This document shows positions 17,417 through 26,071 of a stretch of DNA of 32,425 nt, one piece after another. Position 1 is the stretch's first letter; every line of letters starts with the position of its first letter. The notes below the pieces were generated by a model. It saw only the letters and a program-made list of their open reading frames with translations. It was not told the DNA's origin and ran no database searches. This DNA is from Acidobacteriota bacterium. GTDB lineage: Bacteria > Acidobacteriota > Blastocatellia > RBC074. The stretch is from assembly GCA_019639255.1 (NCBI GenBank), contig JAHBSF010000064.1:1-32425 (forward strand), in the 5' to 3' direction. Made by a program: the position numbers and the translations under genes.

Positions 17417-19828
17417 ATGCTGAAGAAAACCATCGCCGTCGCCCTGCTGATTATGAGCTGCGTCTTCGTCGCCGACTTTGACCTGCTGACGCGCGCACGC
17501 GCCGCGGCAACATTTCAGGTCAATGATTCGGGCGATACCGCGGACGCCTCACCAGGCAATGGAGTGTGCGCGGATTCAAACGGAAAATGCACGCTGCGCG
17601 CCGCCATCGAGGAGGCGAACGCATTGTCAGGCCCCGACACGATCACGTTCAGCCCTACCGTTTTCGCCGCGCCCGGCCCGCACACAATTGAGTTGCTTGC
17701 GCCTTCGATCGGCGATGCCGACACGGGGCTTGTTATCAACAGCGCTCTGACGATACAGGGCCCTGGTGCGAATGTCTTGACTGTGCGGCGGGCGGCAAAC
17801 GCCTCCCAATTCCGCATCTTCGCCGTACGCTCTGAGGCCACGGCCAACATCTCGGGTCTGACCATCAGCAACGGCGCGCGCAATGGCGGAGGTTTTCTCA
17901 ACGATGGCGGACTGACGCTTGACGGCGTTGCCGTTGACGGCAATCAGGCCGAGGATCAGGGAGGCGGCATCCTCAACACTCTCTCGCTGAGAATCGAAAA
18001 CAGCACCATCAGCAATAACAGCAGCTCTCACGCAGGCGGGGGCATTTATAATACCGTCATTGGCTCCGCCATACTTATCAACAGCACAATAAGCGGCAAT
18101 ACCGGCACTGTCGGCGCCGGAATATACATCAATAGCGGGTCAACTTTTCTCATCTCCTGCACGGTTTCCGAAAATACCGTCTCCGGCGGTGATTCCTATG
18201 GCGCCGGAGTAGCAGTCTTCGGCGCCTTCTCTTTAACAAACACGCTCGTCGCCGGAAACATTGGAAGCAGTGACATATATAACGACGGAAATATGAGTAC
18301 CCAGAGCAGCTTCAACCTGATCGGCGGGTGTCTGGATTGCCCACTCTCACAGGGTGTTAACAACAATCAAGTTGGTGTTGCCAACCCCGGAATCGGTCCC
18401 CTGGCATTAAACGGCGGCACGACTCCGACCCACGCGCTGCTGCCCGATAGTCCGGCGATAGACAAAGGGTACTGGGCCAATAAATGCACCAACTCGAATC
18501 CGCCCATCTGCACTTTTGTCGATAAGGATCAGCGCGGACTGTCGCGCCCGGTTGATCTCGAAGACTACCCCAACGCCACGGCCGCTCTGAACGGCCTAGG
18601 TTCGGATATCGGGGCATACGAACTGCGCGACACCGACAGCGACGGCATTCTTGACAGCATCGACAATTGCCCGCTCACCGCCAACCCCGATCAGGCCGAC
18701 GCCGACAACGACGGAAAAGGCGATGTCTGCGATTCGAATGCAATGCCGACGATTGCCCCAATAAACCTTACACGTACGGCCGGTTCGGGCGCTGCAATAT
18801 CGAGGATCGCCACCGTCAATGACGCTGAAGACAACGAGAACACCTTGAGCGTTACCGCGACGCTGCAATCGGGAACCGGAGTAACAATTAACGGCATCAG
18901 CATCGATGCTTCGGGTAATGTGACGGCGAGCATCCATGCCGCATGCGCGGCTACGACCTCGACCTTCGATGTTGTAGTCGTCGACAGCGAGATGCAGACT
19001 GCGACGGGGCTCTTGACCGTTACCGTCAACCCGAATCCGCTGCCCGTGCTCAACTACACCAACAAGACGCTTGGGGTTGGCAAGACGGCGCTCTTCTATC
19101 CTTCGTCGGGGCCGAGCGACAACATCGGGATAGCATCGCTCGTGCTGCAAACGATCGCGCCTTCGACGGGACTGGATCTGAGCTTCAATCCGTCGAATGG
19201 TGTGATTGCAGTCGTGAATGCACATATCGCCGGGACTTACATCGTCGAGGTCGTTGCGACGGACAACTGTGGAGCGCAGCGCGTCGCATCGTTCAACGTT
19301 GCGGTTATGTGTCCGGCGGTTACGCTTTCAACGATCGCCAACGGAAATGCCGGCATCCCTTACAATCGCGCAATCACAGCCGCGCCCGCAGCAAGATATA
19401 GCTTTACCGTCGTGTCGGGCGCGCTGCCTCCGGGACTTACACTCGACGAATCGACCGGCGCGGTGACCGGAATTCCTACGGCTACAGGGACGTTCAGCTT
19501 CAACGTCAGGGCGACGGCGTCGAGCGGTTGTTCGGGTGTGAAGTCGTATTCGCTGGTGATCTCGTGTCCGGCGATCTCGATTACACCTGCGACGTTGCCT
19601 AACGGAAATGTAGGAGCTGCCTACAGCCTGTTGCTGACCACGGCGCCGGCTGCAAGCTACAGCTATGTGGTAACTTTCGGCAGCTTGCCTCCGGGATTGA
19701 CCTTGAATGCGCTGACGGGAGAGTTGAGCGGAGTGCCTACGCTCAAAGGGAGTTACTACATCACGGTGCGGGCCGGTGCGTTCGGGACATGCTCGGGGAC
19801 GCGGACCTACATGCTTGTGATTCAGTAA
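17417..19828 (+). CDS. CSLREA/beta-helix surface protein with putative Ig domains
   Basis: This large exported protein has 803 residues. A signal peptide (about 1-31) is followed by a CSLREA-type domain (TFQVNDSGDTAD and CTLRAAIEEAN). A right-handed beta-helix region has parallel repeats (SGLTISNGARNGGGF, IENSTISNNSSSHAGGGIYN). The choice-of-anchor-Q type ending GSDIGAYEL is at about 395-402. A thrombospondin type 3 calcium-binding stretch (about 404-437) contains DTDSDGILDSIDNCP. A cadherin-like region follows, then two putative Ig (He_PIG) domains with LPPGLTLDESTGAVTGIP and LPPGLTLNALTGELSGVP. No C-terminal anchor or sorting signal is visible. Its role is probably adhesion or surface binding. 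AAGGAG about 9 nt upstream supports ATG 17417. It is probably controlled by the preceding two-component pair. Confidence 0.88.
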   Translation: MLKKTIAVALLIMSCVFVADFDLLTRARAAATFQVNDSGDTADASPGNGVCADSNGKCTLRAAIEEANALSGPDTITFSPTVFAAPGPHTIELLAPSIGDADTGLVINSALTIQGPGANVLTVRRAANASQFRIFAVRSEATANISGLTISNGARNGGGFLNDGGLTLDGVAVDGNQAEDQGGGILNTLSLRIENSTISNNSSSHAGGGIYNTVIGSAILINSTISGNTGTVGAGIYINSGSTFLISCTVSENTVSGGDSYGAGVAVFGAFSLTNTLVAGNIGSSDIYNDGNMSTQSSFNLIGGCLDCPLSQGVNNNQVGVANPGIGPLALNGGTTPTHALLPDSPAIDKGYWANKCTNSNPPICTFVDKDQRGLSRPVDLEDYPNATAALNGLGSDIGAYELRDTDSDGILDSIDNCPLTANPDQADADNDGKGDVCDSNAMPTIAPINLTRTAGSGAAISRIATVNDAEDNENTLSVTATLQSGTGVTINGISIDASGNVTASIHAACAATTSTFDVVVVDSEMQTATGLLTVTVNPNPLPVLNYTNKTLGVGKTALFYPSSGPSDNIGIASLVLQTIAPSTGLDLSFNPSNGVIAVVNAHIAGTYIVEVVATDNCGAQRVASFNVAVMCPAVTLSTIANGNAGIPYNRAITAAPAARYSFTVVSGALPPGLTLDESTGAVTGIPTATGTFSFNVRATASSGCSGVKSYSLVISCPAISITPATLPNGNVGAAYSLLLTTAPAASYSYVVTFGSLPPGLTLNALTGELSGVPTLKGSYYITVRAGAFGTCSGTRTYMLVIQ

Positions 19829-19839
19829 AAGGAACCGCG

Positions 19840-19916
19840 GAAGGCGCGGAAATGAAGACGCGGAATTCACGGAACGTCTGTTCCCGTGCTTTCGGCATCT
19901 TCATTTCCGCGCCTTC
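19840..19916. repeat. GCGGAA-word hairpin after the surface protein gene
   Basis: GAAGGCGCGGAAATGAAGA (19840-19858) and its exact complement (19898-19916) form a 19-bp stem. CACGGAAC (19868-19875) can pair imperfectly inside. It starts 12 nt after the surface protein stop. It has the same plan as the ACGRAA family (GCGGAA/ACGGAA words at roughly 9-13 bp) but a different sequence. Confidence 0.75.
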
Positions 19917-19969
19917 GGCGATCTGCTATTACCTGGATTCAACCCGTTATAGGGCCGCGGAGGATGATG

Positions 19970-20320
19970 ATGAAATTGCTGATCGTCGAGGACAACACGC
20001 GAATGCGCGGTCTGATACGGAGCCTGGTGGCGGGGCTCGCCGAGGAAATCTACGAATGCTCGGACGGCGGCGAAGTGCTGGAGATCTACAGCCGCCGCCT
20101 GCCGGACTGGGTTCTGATGGACATCGAACTGGAGGATGTCGACGGTCTGACGGCGAGCAGGCAACTGATGCAGGAATACCCGTTAGCGCGCATTCTCATT
20201 GTCACCAGCCACGACGATGACGACCTGCGCGAGCAGGCGCAGCAAATCGGGGCGCGCGGCTACATTCTGAAAGAGAATTTGTTGGAAGTAAGGCGCCTGC
20301 TCGATTCCCGTGCGGCTTGA
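19970..20320 (+). CDS. Stand-alone receiver (CheY-like) protein
   Basis: This 116-residue single-domain response regulator has acidic residues Glu7 and Asp8 at the start of the fold, phospho-acceptor Asp51 in VLMDIEL, Thr/Ser in IVTSHDD and the conserved Lys in GYILKEN. There is no output domain, so it would act by phosphotransfer or protein contact. Three ATGs occur in a row (19964, 19967, 19970). The GGAGG at 19959-19963 touches the first and is 6 nt from the third, so I chose 19970. The frame is open back to 19886 through repeat sequence. No kinase is directly attached; the nearby propeller kinase or an unlinked one could drive it. Confidence 0.9.
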   Translation: MKLLIVEDNTRMRGLIRSLVAGLAEEIYECSDGGEVLEIYSRRLPDWVLMDIELEDVDGLTASRQLMQEYPLARILIVTSHDDDDLREQAQQIGARGYILKENLLEVRRLLDSRAA

Positions 20321-20322
20321 GC

Positions 20323-20340
20323 GTCGGGTCATCACCCGAC
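20323..20340 (+). terminator. GTCGGGT-CATC-ACCCGAC hairpin after the receiver gene
   Basis: A 7-bp perfect GC-rich stem with a 4-nt loop starts 3 nt after the stop. Only a short T run (CTTTT) follows about 8 nt later, so termination would be weak. Confidence 0.4.
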
Positions 20341-20452
20341 CCATCAACTTTTCTCCGCCTTTCTCGTCCTCTTCTCTTTCCGGGTCGGACGCAGTATTAT
20401 TACACCACACGCAACAATCTGATTTTGGGTTCAACCGACCGGGAGGTTAGTG

Positions 20453-21715
20453 ATGAAGCATACCCGTGTAGCGATTACTGCGCTGATGGTTGTATGTGCA
20501 GCGGCGTTTGCCGCCGTGTATCCGACGATGGCCGTCAATCAGGCCGCGCCGACATTCGCTAAAGACATTGCCCCGATTATGTTCGAGCACTGTGCATCGT
20601 GCCACAGGCCGGGCGAAATTGCGCCGATGTCGCTGATGAACTACAAGGAAGTCCGCCCGTGGGCGCGCGCCATACGCGAGAAGGTCGCAAGCCGCGACAT
20701 GCCGCCCTGGCACGCCGACCCGCAGCACGGCGAATGGGCCAATGACCGCCGTATGTCCCAAGCCAAAATCGACACGATAGTCAAATGGGTCGACGCGGGC
20801 GCCAGGGAAGGCGATCCGAAAGACCTGCCGCCGGCGCCCAAGTTCGCCGAAGGCTGGCAGATCGGCGAACCCGATCAGATTTTCTATATGCCCGAAGAGT
20901 ACACCGTGCCCGCCGATGGTTCGGTGCCGTACATTTACTTCACCGTACCGACGAACTTCACCGAAGACAAATACGTCACTGCGCTCGAAGCCCGCGCAGG
21001 CGATCTTTCGGTCGTGCATCACATAGTGATTTACGTGCGCGAACCGGCCGGCGGCCCTCGCCCGAAAAGACAGGATATCGGCACGGGGCTGCTCGGCGCG
21101 CTTTCTCCCGGAATGACGCCGTTTATGGCCAAACCCGGCACGGCAAAACTCATAAGGGCCGGATCGAACATCGTATTCCAGATGCACTACACGCCGAGCG
21201 GTAAGGTGACCAAGGACCGTTCGATGGTCGGATTGAAGTTTTCAAAAAGTCCGGTCGAGCAGGTAATCACCACGACTGCGGCCTATGACATGCGCTTCGC
21301 AATTCCGCCCAATGCATCGAATTTTGAAGTCCGCGCCGTCAGCGTGATAGACGAGGATACCGAAATCGTCAGCTTCTCGCCGCATATGCATTTGCGGGGC
21401 AAGTCGTTTGTCTATCGGGCGATTTACCCCGATGGGCGCAGCGAAGTGCTGCTTTCAGTGCCGAACTACGATTTCAACTGGCAGGTTTACTACTATCCGA
21501 AAAAACCGCTTCGGGTACCCAAGGGCACGCGCATAGAGGGTATCGCGCATTTCGACAACTCGACGAAGAATGCGCTCAATCCCGATCCCAATCGCGAGGT
21601 TCGCTTCGGCGAACAAACCTGGGAAGAGATGATGAACGGGTTCTATGACTATACGACCCACATCAAGGATCTGAATAAACCGGAGGCGGCCGGAGGTACG
21701 GGCGGCAACCGGTAG
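20453..21715 (+). CDS. Cytochrome c / copper type II monooxygenase-like protein
   Basis: This 420-residue exported protein has a signal peptide at about 1-27. The N-terminal c-type heme site is C47-A-S-C50-H51, with Met83 in RDMPPWH a likely distal ligand. The C-terminal half has His motifs like those of ascorbate-dependent copper monooxygenases: VVHHIVIYV, FQMHYTPSG and SPHMHLRGKSF. A typical ending with YDFNWQVYYY, AHFDNSTKNALNPDP and GEQTWEEM follows. This layout suits a periplasmic redox protein feeding electrons from the heme to copper. The substrate is unknown. ATG 20453 is chosen because GGGAGG lies 6 nt upstream; the adjacent GTG at 20450 would be too close. The stop TAG is part of repeat copy E. 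Confidence 0.88.
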   Translation: MKHTRVAITALMVVCAAAFAAVYPTMAVNQAAPTFAKDIAPIMFEHCASCHRPGEIAPMSLMNYKEVRPWARAIREKVASRDMPPWHADPQHGEWANDRRMSQAKIDTIVKWVDAGAREGDPKDLPPAPKFAEGWQIGEPDQIFYMPEEYTVPADGSVPYIYFTVPTNFTEDKYVTALEARAGDLSVVHHIVIYVREPAGGPRPKRQDIGTGLLGALSPGMTPFMAKPGTAKLIRAGSNIVFQMHYTPSGKVTKDRSMVGLKFSKSPVEQVITTTAAYDMRFAIPPNASNFEVRAVSVIDEDTEIVSFSPHMHLRGKSFVYRAIYPDGRSEVLLSVPNYDFNWQVYYYPKKPLRVPKGTRIEGIAHFDNSTKNALNPDPNREVRFGEQTWEEMMNGFYDYTTHIKDLNKPEAAGGTGGNR

Positions 21716-21817
21716 AACCGGGATAACGGAATAAACGAAAAAAAACGGAACAGACGGAAGGGAGATGTCTTTCCGTCTGTTCCGTTTTTTTTCGTTTGTT
21801 CCGTTATCCCGGTTCTA
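21713..21817. repeat. Hairpin repeat copy E, containing both convergent stop codons
   Basis: The arms begin TAGAACCGGGATAACGG and end with the complement, matching over about 47 nt with one U-G-type difference. The first three bases are the TAG stop of the cytochrome gene. The last three, on the minus strand, are the TAG stop of the Gly-rich protein gene. The usual AGAGAGAT edge is replaced by ACCGGGAT in both arms. The loop GGGAGATGTC also differs from the common one. Confidence 0.93.
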
Positions 21818-21824
21818 TTTTTTG
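21713..21824 (+). terminator. Intrinsic terminator formed by copy E
   Basis: The long stem is followed directly by ATTTTTT (about 21817-21823) on the plus strand, so it fits rho-independent termination of the cytochrome gene. On the minus strand no T tract follows the stem. Confidence 0.65.
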
Positions 21825-22828
21825 TCTTTCTTCTCGAAGCGGTCGGGTTTGATATTCGAGTTGAGTTTGTATTTCTTGATGGTCCATTCCTCGTTGACCT
21901 GATCGCCGGTCATGCGGATGACCAGGTGCGGGAGGTTGAGGCCGTTGACGGATTTGTATTCGGCGAAGCGAAGGAAATAATCGATGTCGGGAAGGGCGGC
22001 TACGCGCTCCTGCATCTCCTGACGCCGGCGGTCGCGTTCCTCGGGCGACATCTCGGGCTGCTGCTGTCCGGCTGCGCCGCCGGGCCTGCCCTGTCCACCC
22101 TGCGCACCTTGTCCACCCTGTCTGCCCTGTCCACCCTGTCCGCCGCCGGGCCGCATCTGCTGCATCTGGCGGAAGTCCTTGCCGCGGAAACTGATCAGAA
22201 TTACCTGATGCGAAGCCTTGTCGACGAATACCCTCGTGACATTATCGCCCGGCCCCGAAACTTCTACGACATCGGCCGTAGAATCCATCACCTTGGTTTC
22301 GCCTATGTATTTATAGCCGACTTTGACGCCGGCAGGCGGTGCGGCAAGTATGCCGAGCAGCAGCCTTGTGAATTCCAGTTGCACGCGCAGTGCGTCATCG
22401 CCTCCGCCGGCGCCGCCCATCATCATCGGTCCGCCGAAGCCGCCGCGTCCGCCGCCGCCGCCCGGGCCTCGCCCACCGGGGCCTCCGACCGGCATATTGG
22501 AAATGATATCGCTCCAGACATCGCCGCCGTTGATTACTTCTATTCGCTGGATGTCGGCGCCGGGAAACAGCGTGGTAGCCGTGGTTCGGCGCATCTTGTC
22601 GGGCATCGCGAGTTCAACCTCGACTTCGGCCTCGACCTGTCGCTCGCCGAATACCGAGCGCGAAGTCCCCTGCGCAGTCAGGGTTTTTACGCCAGAGAGT
22701 TTGGATTCATCGGCGATTGCGGCGCGCGCCTGTTTTAATACTTCCTGCGCACGCGCGGCCGGGTCCTGCGCGATTGCCGCGCCCGCCAGAACCGTCGTCA
22801 GGATCAGAGCTTTAATTACAACACGCAT
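21815..22828 (-). CDS. Secreted Gly-rich protein, possibly LolA-like fold
   Basis: This 337-residue exported protein of unknown function has a signal peptide ending about residue 20 (LAGAAIA). Two Gly-rich low-complexity inserts interrupt the sequence: GGPGGRGPGGGGGRGGFGG at about 115-140, and a Gln/Gly/Arg-rich tract at about 228-260. The intervening beta-rich stretches (VEAEVEVELAMPDKMRRTT, YKYIGETKVMDSTADVVEV, VTRVFVDKASHQVILISF, WTIKKYKLNSNIKPDRF) resemble the outer-membrane lipoprotein carrier (LolA/LolB-like) pattern. That fold call is only a guess. AAGGAG about 8 nt upstream supports ATG 22828. The stop codon is the end of repeat copy E. Confidence 0.8.
   Translation of the reverse strand: MRVVIKALILTTVLAGAAIAQDPAARAQEVLKQARAAIADESKLSGVKTLTAQGTSRSVFGERQVEAEVEVELAMPDKMRRTTATTLFPGADIQRIEVINGGDVWSDIISNMPVGGPGGRGPGGGGGRGGFGGPMMMGGAGGGDDALRVQLEFTRLLLGILAAPPAGVKVGYKYIGETKVMDSTADVVEVSGPGDNVTRVFVDKASHQVILISFRGKDFRQMQQMRPGGGQGGQGRQGGQGAQGGQGRPGGAAGQQQPEMSPEERDRRRQEMQERVAALPDIDYFLRFAEYKSVNGLNLPHLVIRMTGDQVNEEWTIKKYKLNSNIKPDRFEKKDKK
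22086..22150 (-). repeat. 9-bp tandem repeats coding for Gly/Gln
   Basis: Imperfect CCACCCTGT-type 9-mers in the plus strand encode Gly-Gly-Gln-like triplets in the Gly-rich protein. Such tracts can change copy number by slippage without a frameshift. Confidence 0.7.
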
Positions 22829-22897
22829 CGGTGTTTCTCCTTGCTTTACTCAACTTCTTGCCCGACGCATTACCGCGATTCCGGGGGAGGACTGCGG

Positions 22898-22926
22898 TTG
22901 TCAACTCGCGGGCGCTTGACTATCCT
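22898..22926 (+). promoter_or_regulatory. Sigma70-like promoter for der
   Basis: TTGTCA (22898-22903, 5 of 6 to consensus), a 17-nt spacer and TATCCT (22921-22926, 4 of 6). Transcription would begin near 22933, about 40 nt before the der start. Confidence 0.5.
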
Positions 22927-22973
22927 ACATTACCACGAAGGATAACTTTTGGTTTCAGGACTTTTTCCTGACC

Positions 22974-24383
22974 GTGAACGGGAGCGGCAACAATTTGACG
23001 GCGCCAGATACAGAAACGACGGGGCAGACGCACATATCGGCGCAATCTGCACTGCCGGTCGTGGCCATAATCGGCCGGCCGAACGTCGGTAAATCAACGC
23101 TTTTTAATCGGCTCATAGGCGCGCGGCGCTCGATTGTGGGCGACTTGCCTGGGATCACCCGCGACCGCATTTACGGCGAAGCCGAATGGCAGGGCCGCGC
23201 CTTCTGCCTGGTCGATACGGGCGGCATCGTTCCGGACGATGAAGCCATCATACCCGCAAACATATTCAAACAGGCGCAGACGGCGATTGAAGAAGCAAGC
23301 CTGCTGCTTTGGGTAGTGGACGTGCGCGCCGGTATTTCTCCTCTGGATGAAGAACTTGCCTCCATTCTTCGGACGCTCGGCAAAACCGTGTTCGTAGTAG
23401 CGAACAAATCCGACACCGCGCAGGTTGCCTCGCACGCTGGAGAGTTTCACCGTTTCGGCTATGAAGACGTATTCCCGGTTTCGGCCGAACACAGCCTCGG
23501 CGTGGGGGATCTGCTGGATGCGGTAGTCGACCGGCTGCCCGAAGCCGCCCCCACCGTGCGAGAGCGAGGTGAAATAAAGGTGGCGATCATCGGCCGGCCC
23601 AATGTGGGAAAGTCATCGCTTGTAAACCGGTTGCTCGGCGCCGAACGTGTAATCGTCTCGCCCATTCCCGGCACTACGCGCGACGCCGTAGACACGCTGT
23701 TTGAGTGGAAAAACGACGAGGGCGATATCTCTCATTTGCGCATAATCGATACGGCGGGCATTCGCAGGAAGGGCAAAACCGAGGAGATGGCCGAAAAGCT
23801 TTCGGTCGTTATGGCGCGCAAACATATTGAACGCGCCGACGTCGTGCTGATGGTCATAGATGCAATCGAGGGAGTAACCGCGCTCGACGCTACTATCGCC
23901 GGTTACGCTCACGAAGCCGGACGATCCCTGATCCTCATAGTTAACAAGTGGGATGCTATAGAAAAAGATACTTATACCGTAAACCAGTACGAGGCGAAGA
24001 TCCGCGATGCGATGAAGTTTCTCGACTATGCGCCCATAATATTCATCTCGGCGCTTTCGGGGCAGCGCGTACACCGTTTGCCTGAACTCATAGTGCGCGC
24101 AGATGCGGCGCGCAATCAGCGCATCCCTACGAGCGAACTCAATCGTTTTTTTCACGAGCACCTGGACCAGCCGCGCGCAACGATTGCGGCGAACAAATAT
24201 CTGAAGGTGCTCTATCTGACGCAGGCCGGCACCCGCCCGCCGACGTTCATTCTCTTCACGAGCGGCAAAAAGACGAAGATCCACTTTTCCTACGAGAGGT
24301 ATCTGATCAACCGGTTGCGCGAATCATTCGACTTTTTTGCTACGCCGATACGGATAATCCAACGCAACCGGGCGCGAAACTGA
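22974..24383 (+). CDS. der: Ribosome biogenesis GTPase Der (EngA)
   Basis: This 469-residue tandem-GTPase protein acts in 50S ribosomal subunit maturation. The first G domain has GRPNVGKS (34-41), DTGG (81-84) and NKSD. The second has a second GRPNVGKS, DTAGIRRKGK and NKWD. The C-terminal KH-like domain contains TRPPTFILF and FSYERYLINRLRESFDF. The length is normal. The start is GTG 22974; an N-terminal tail of about 28 residues before the first G1 motif is slightly longer than usual, and no strong ribosome site is seen, so the true start might be further in. It has its own candidate promoter. It is followed by the partial repeat F and then tgt. Confidence 0.97.
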   Translation: MNGSGNNLTAPDTETTGQTHISAQSALPVVAIIGRPNVGKSTLFNRLIGARRSIVGDLPGITRDRIYGEAEWQGRAFCLVDTGGIVPDDEAIIPANIFKQAQTAIEEASLLLWVVDVRAGISPLDEELASILRTLGKTVFVVANKSDTAQVASHAGEFHRFGYEDVFPVSAEHSLGVGDLLDAVVDRLPEAAPTVRERGEIKVAIIGRPNVGKSSLVNRLLGAERVIVSPIPGTTRDAVDTLFEWKNDEGDISHLRIIDTAGIRRKGKTEEMAEKLSVVMARKHIERADVVLMVIDAIEGVTALDATIAGYAHEAGRSLILIVNKWDAIEKDTYTVNQYEAKIRDAMKFLDYAPIIFISALSGQRVHRLPELIVRADAARNQRIPTSELNRFFHEHLDQPRATIAANKYLKVLYLTQAGTRPPTFILFTSGKKTKIHFSYERYLINRLRESFDFFATPIRIIQRNRARN

Positions 24384-24386
24384 ACG

Positions 24387-25629
<1,243 letters not shown>

Positions 25630-25642
25630 GGGCGGCCGCCGA

Positions 25643-25674
25643 CCTTCCCTGACGGGCCGGTTTTGCAGGGAAGG
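25643..25674 (+). other. 9-bp hairpin between tgt and yajC
   Basis: CCTTCCCTG (25643-25651) pairs perfectly with CAGGGAAGG (25666-25674) across 14 nt. No T tract follows, so it is more likely an mRNA processing or stability structure than a terminator. Confidence 0.5.
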
Positions 25675-25707
25675 AATCCATATAAAGAAGGTTGACCCGC
25701 CTCGGTT

Positions 25708-26037
25708 ATGTCTATTCACTTCGCCTTGTTGTTACTGCAAAGCGGCGGTCTGGGTGCGCTCGGCGGCCTGATACCGCTGGTAATGATGCTGGTGCTGTTC
25801 TATGTGCTGATCATAGTCCCGCAGCGCAGGCAGCAGCGCAAAGTCCAGGAGATGCTCAACAATCTCAAGCCGGGCGACAAGGTCGTCACCAACGGCGGGA
25901 TTTACGGCACGATCACAATCGTGCGCGACGACAAGCGCACGATCCAGTTGAAGATCGCCGACAGTCCCGTAGTGAAGGTCGATATTGCGCGCAGCGCCGT
26001 ATCGGGCCTGCAGGGAACCGAAGAGGAGAAGAAGTAA
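25708..26037 (+). CDS. yajC: Preprotein translocase subunit YajC
   Basis: This 109-residue single-span inner-membrane protein is part of the Sec accessory complex with SecD and SecF. A Gly/Leu-rich membrane helix (about 13-36, GLGALGGLIPLVMMLVLFYV) is followed by the family signature PQRRQQRKVQEMLNNLKPGDKVVTNGGIYGTI and a small cytosolic beta domain. The length and order are typical. AAGAAGG lies about 16 nt upstream of the ATG, which is far for a ribosome site. It is separated from tgt by 78 bp and from secD by 34 bp. Confidence 0.96.
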   Translation: MSIHFALLLLQSGGLGALGGLIPLVMMLVLFYVLIIVPQRRQQRKVQEMLNNLKPGDKVVTNGGIYGTITIVRDDKRTIQLKIADSPVVKVDIARSAVSGLQGTEEEKK

Positions 26038-26071
26038 CCGCCCGGCGCTCGGGCGACTCCCGTTACGCGTT

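Noticed and set aside
19789-20220. Open frame of 143 codons overlapping the receiver gene
   Set aside because: It is out of frame with the receiver domain and composed of repeat-derived and shadow sequence.
22086-22150. Tandem 9-mers considered as a CRISPR-like array
   Set aside because: Units are too short, there are no spacers, and they are in frame within a coding region.
25643-25707. Riboswitch (for example preQ1) in the tgt-yajC gap
   Set aside because: Only one simple hairpin is present and no preQ1 aptamer pattern is visible. A preQ1 switch would be expected upstream of queuosine transport or synthesis genes, not after tgt.
25985-26071. Longer start for secD at 25985
   Set aside because: It would overlap the end of yajC and add an Arg-rich stretch unlike SecD N-termini. 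ATG 26072 starts directly before the first membrane helix.
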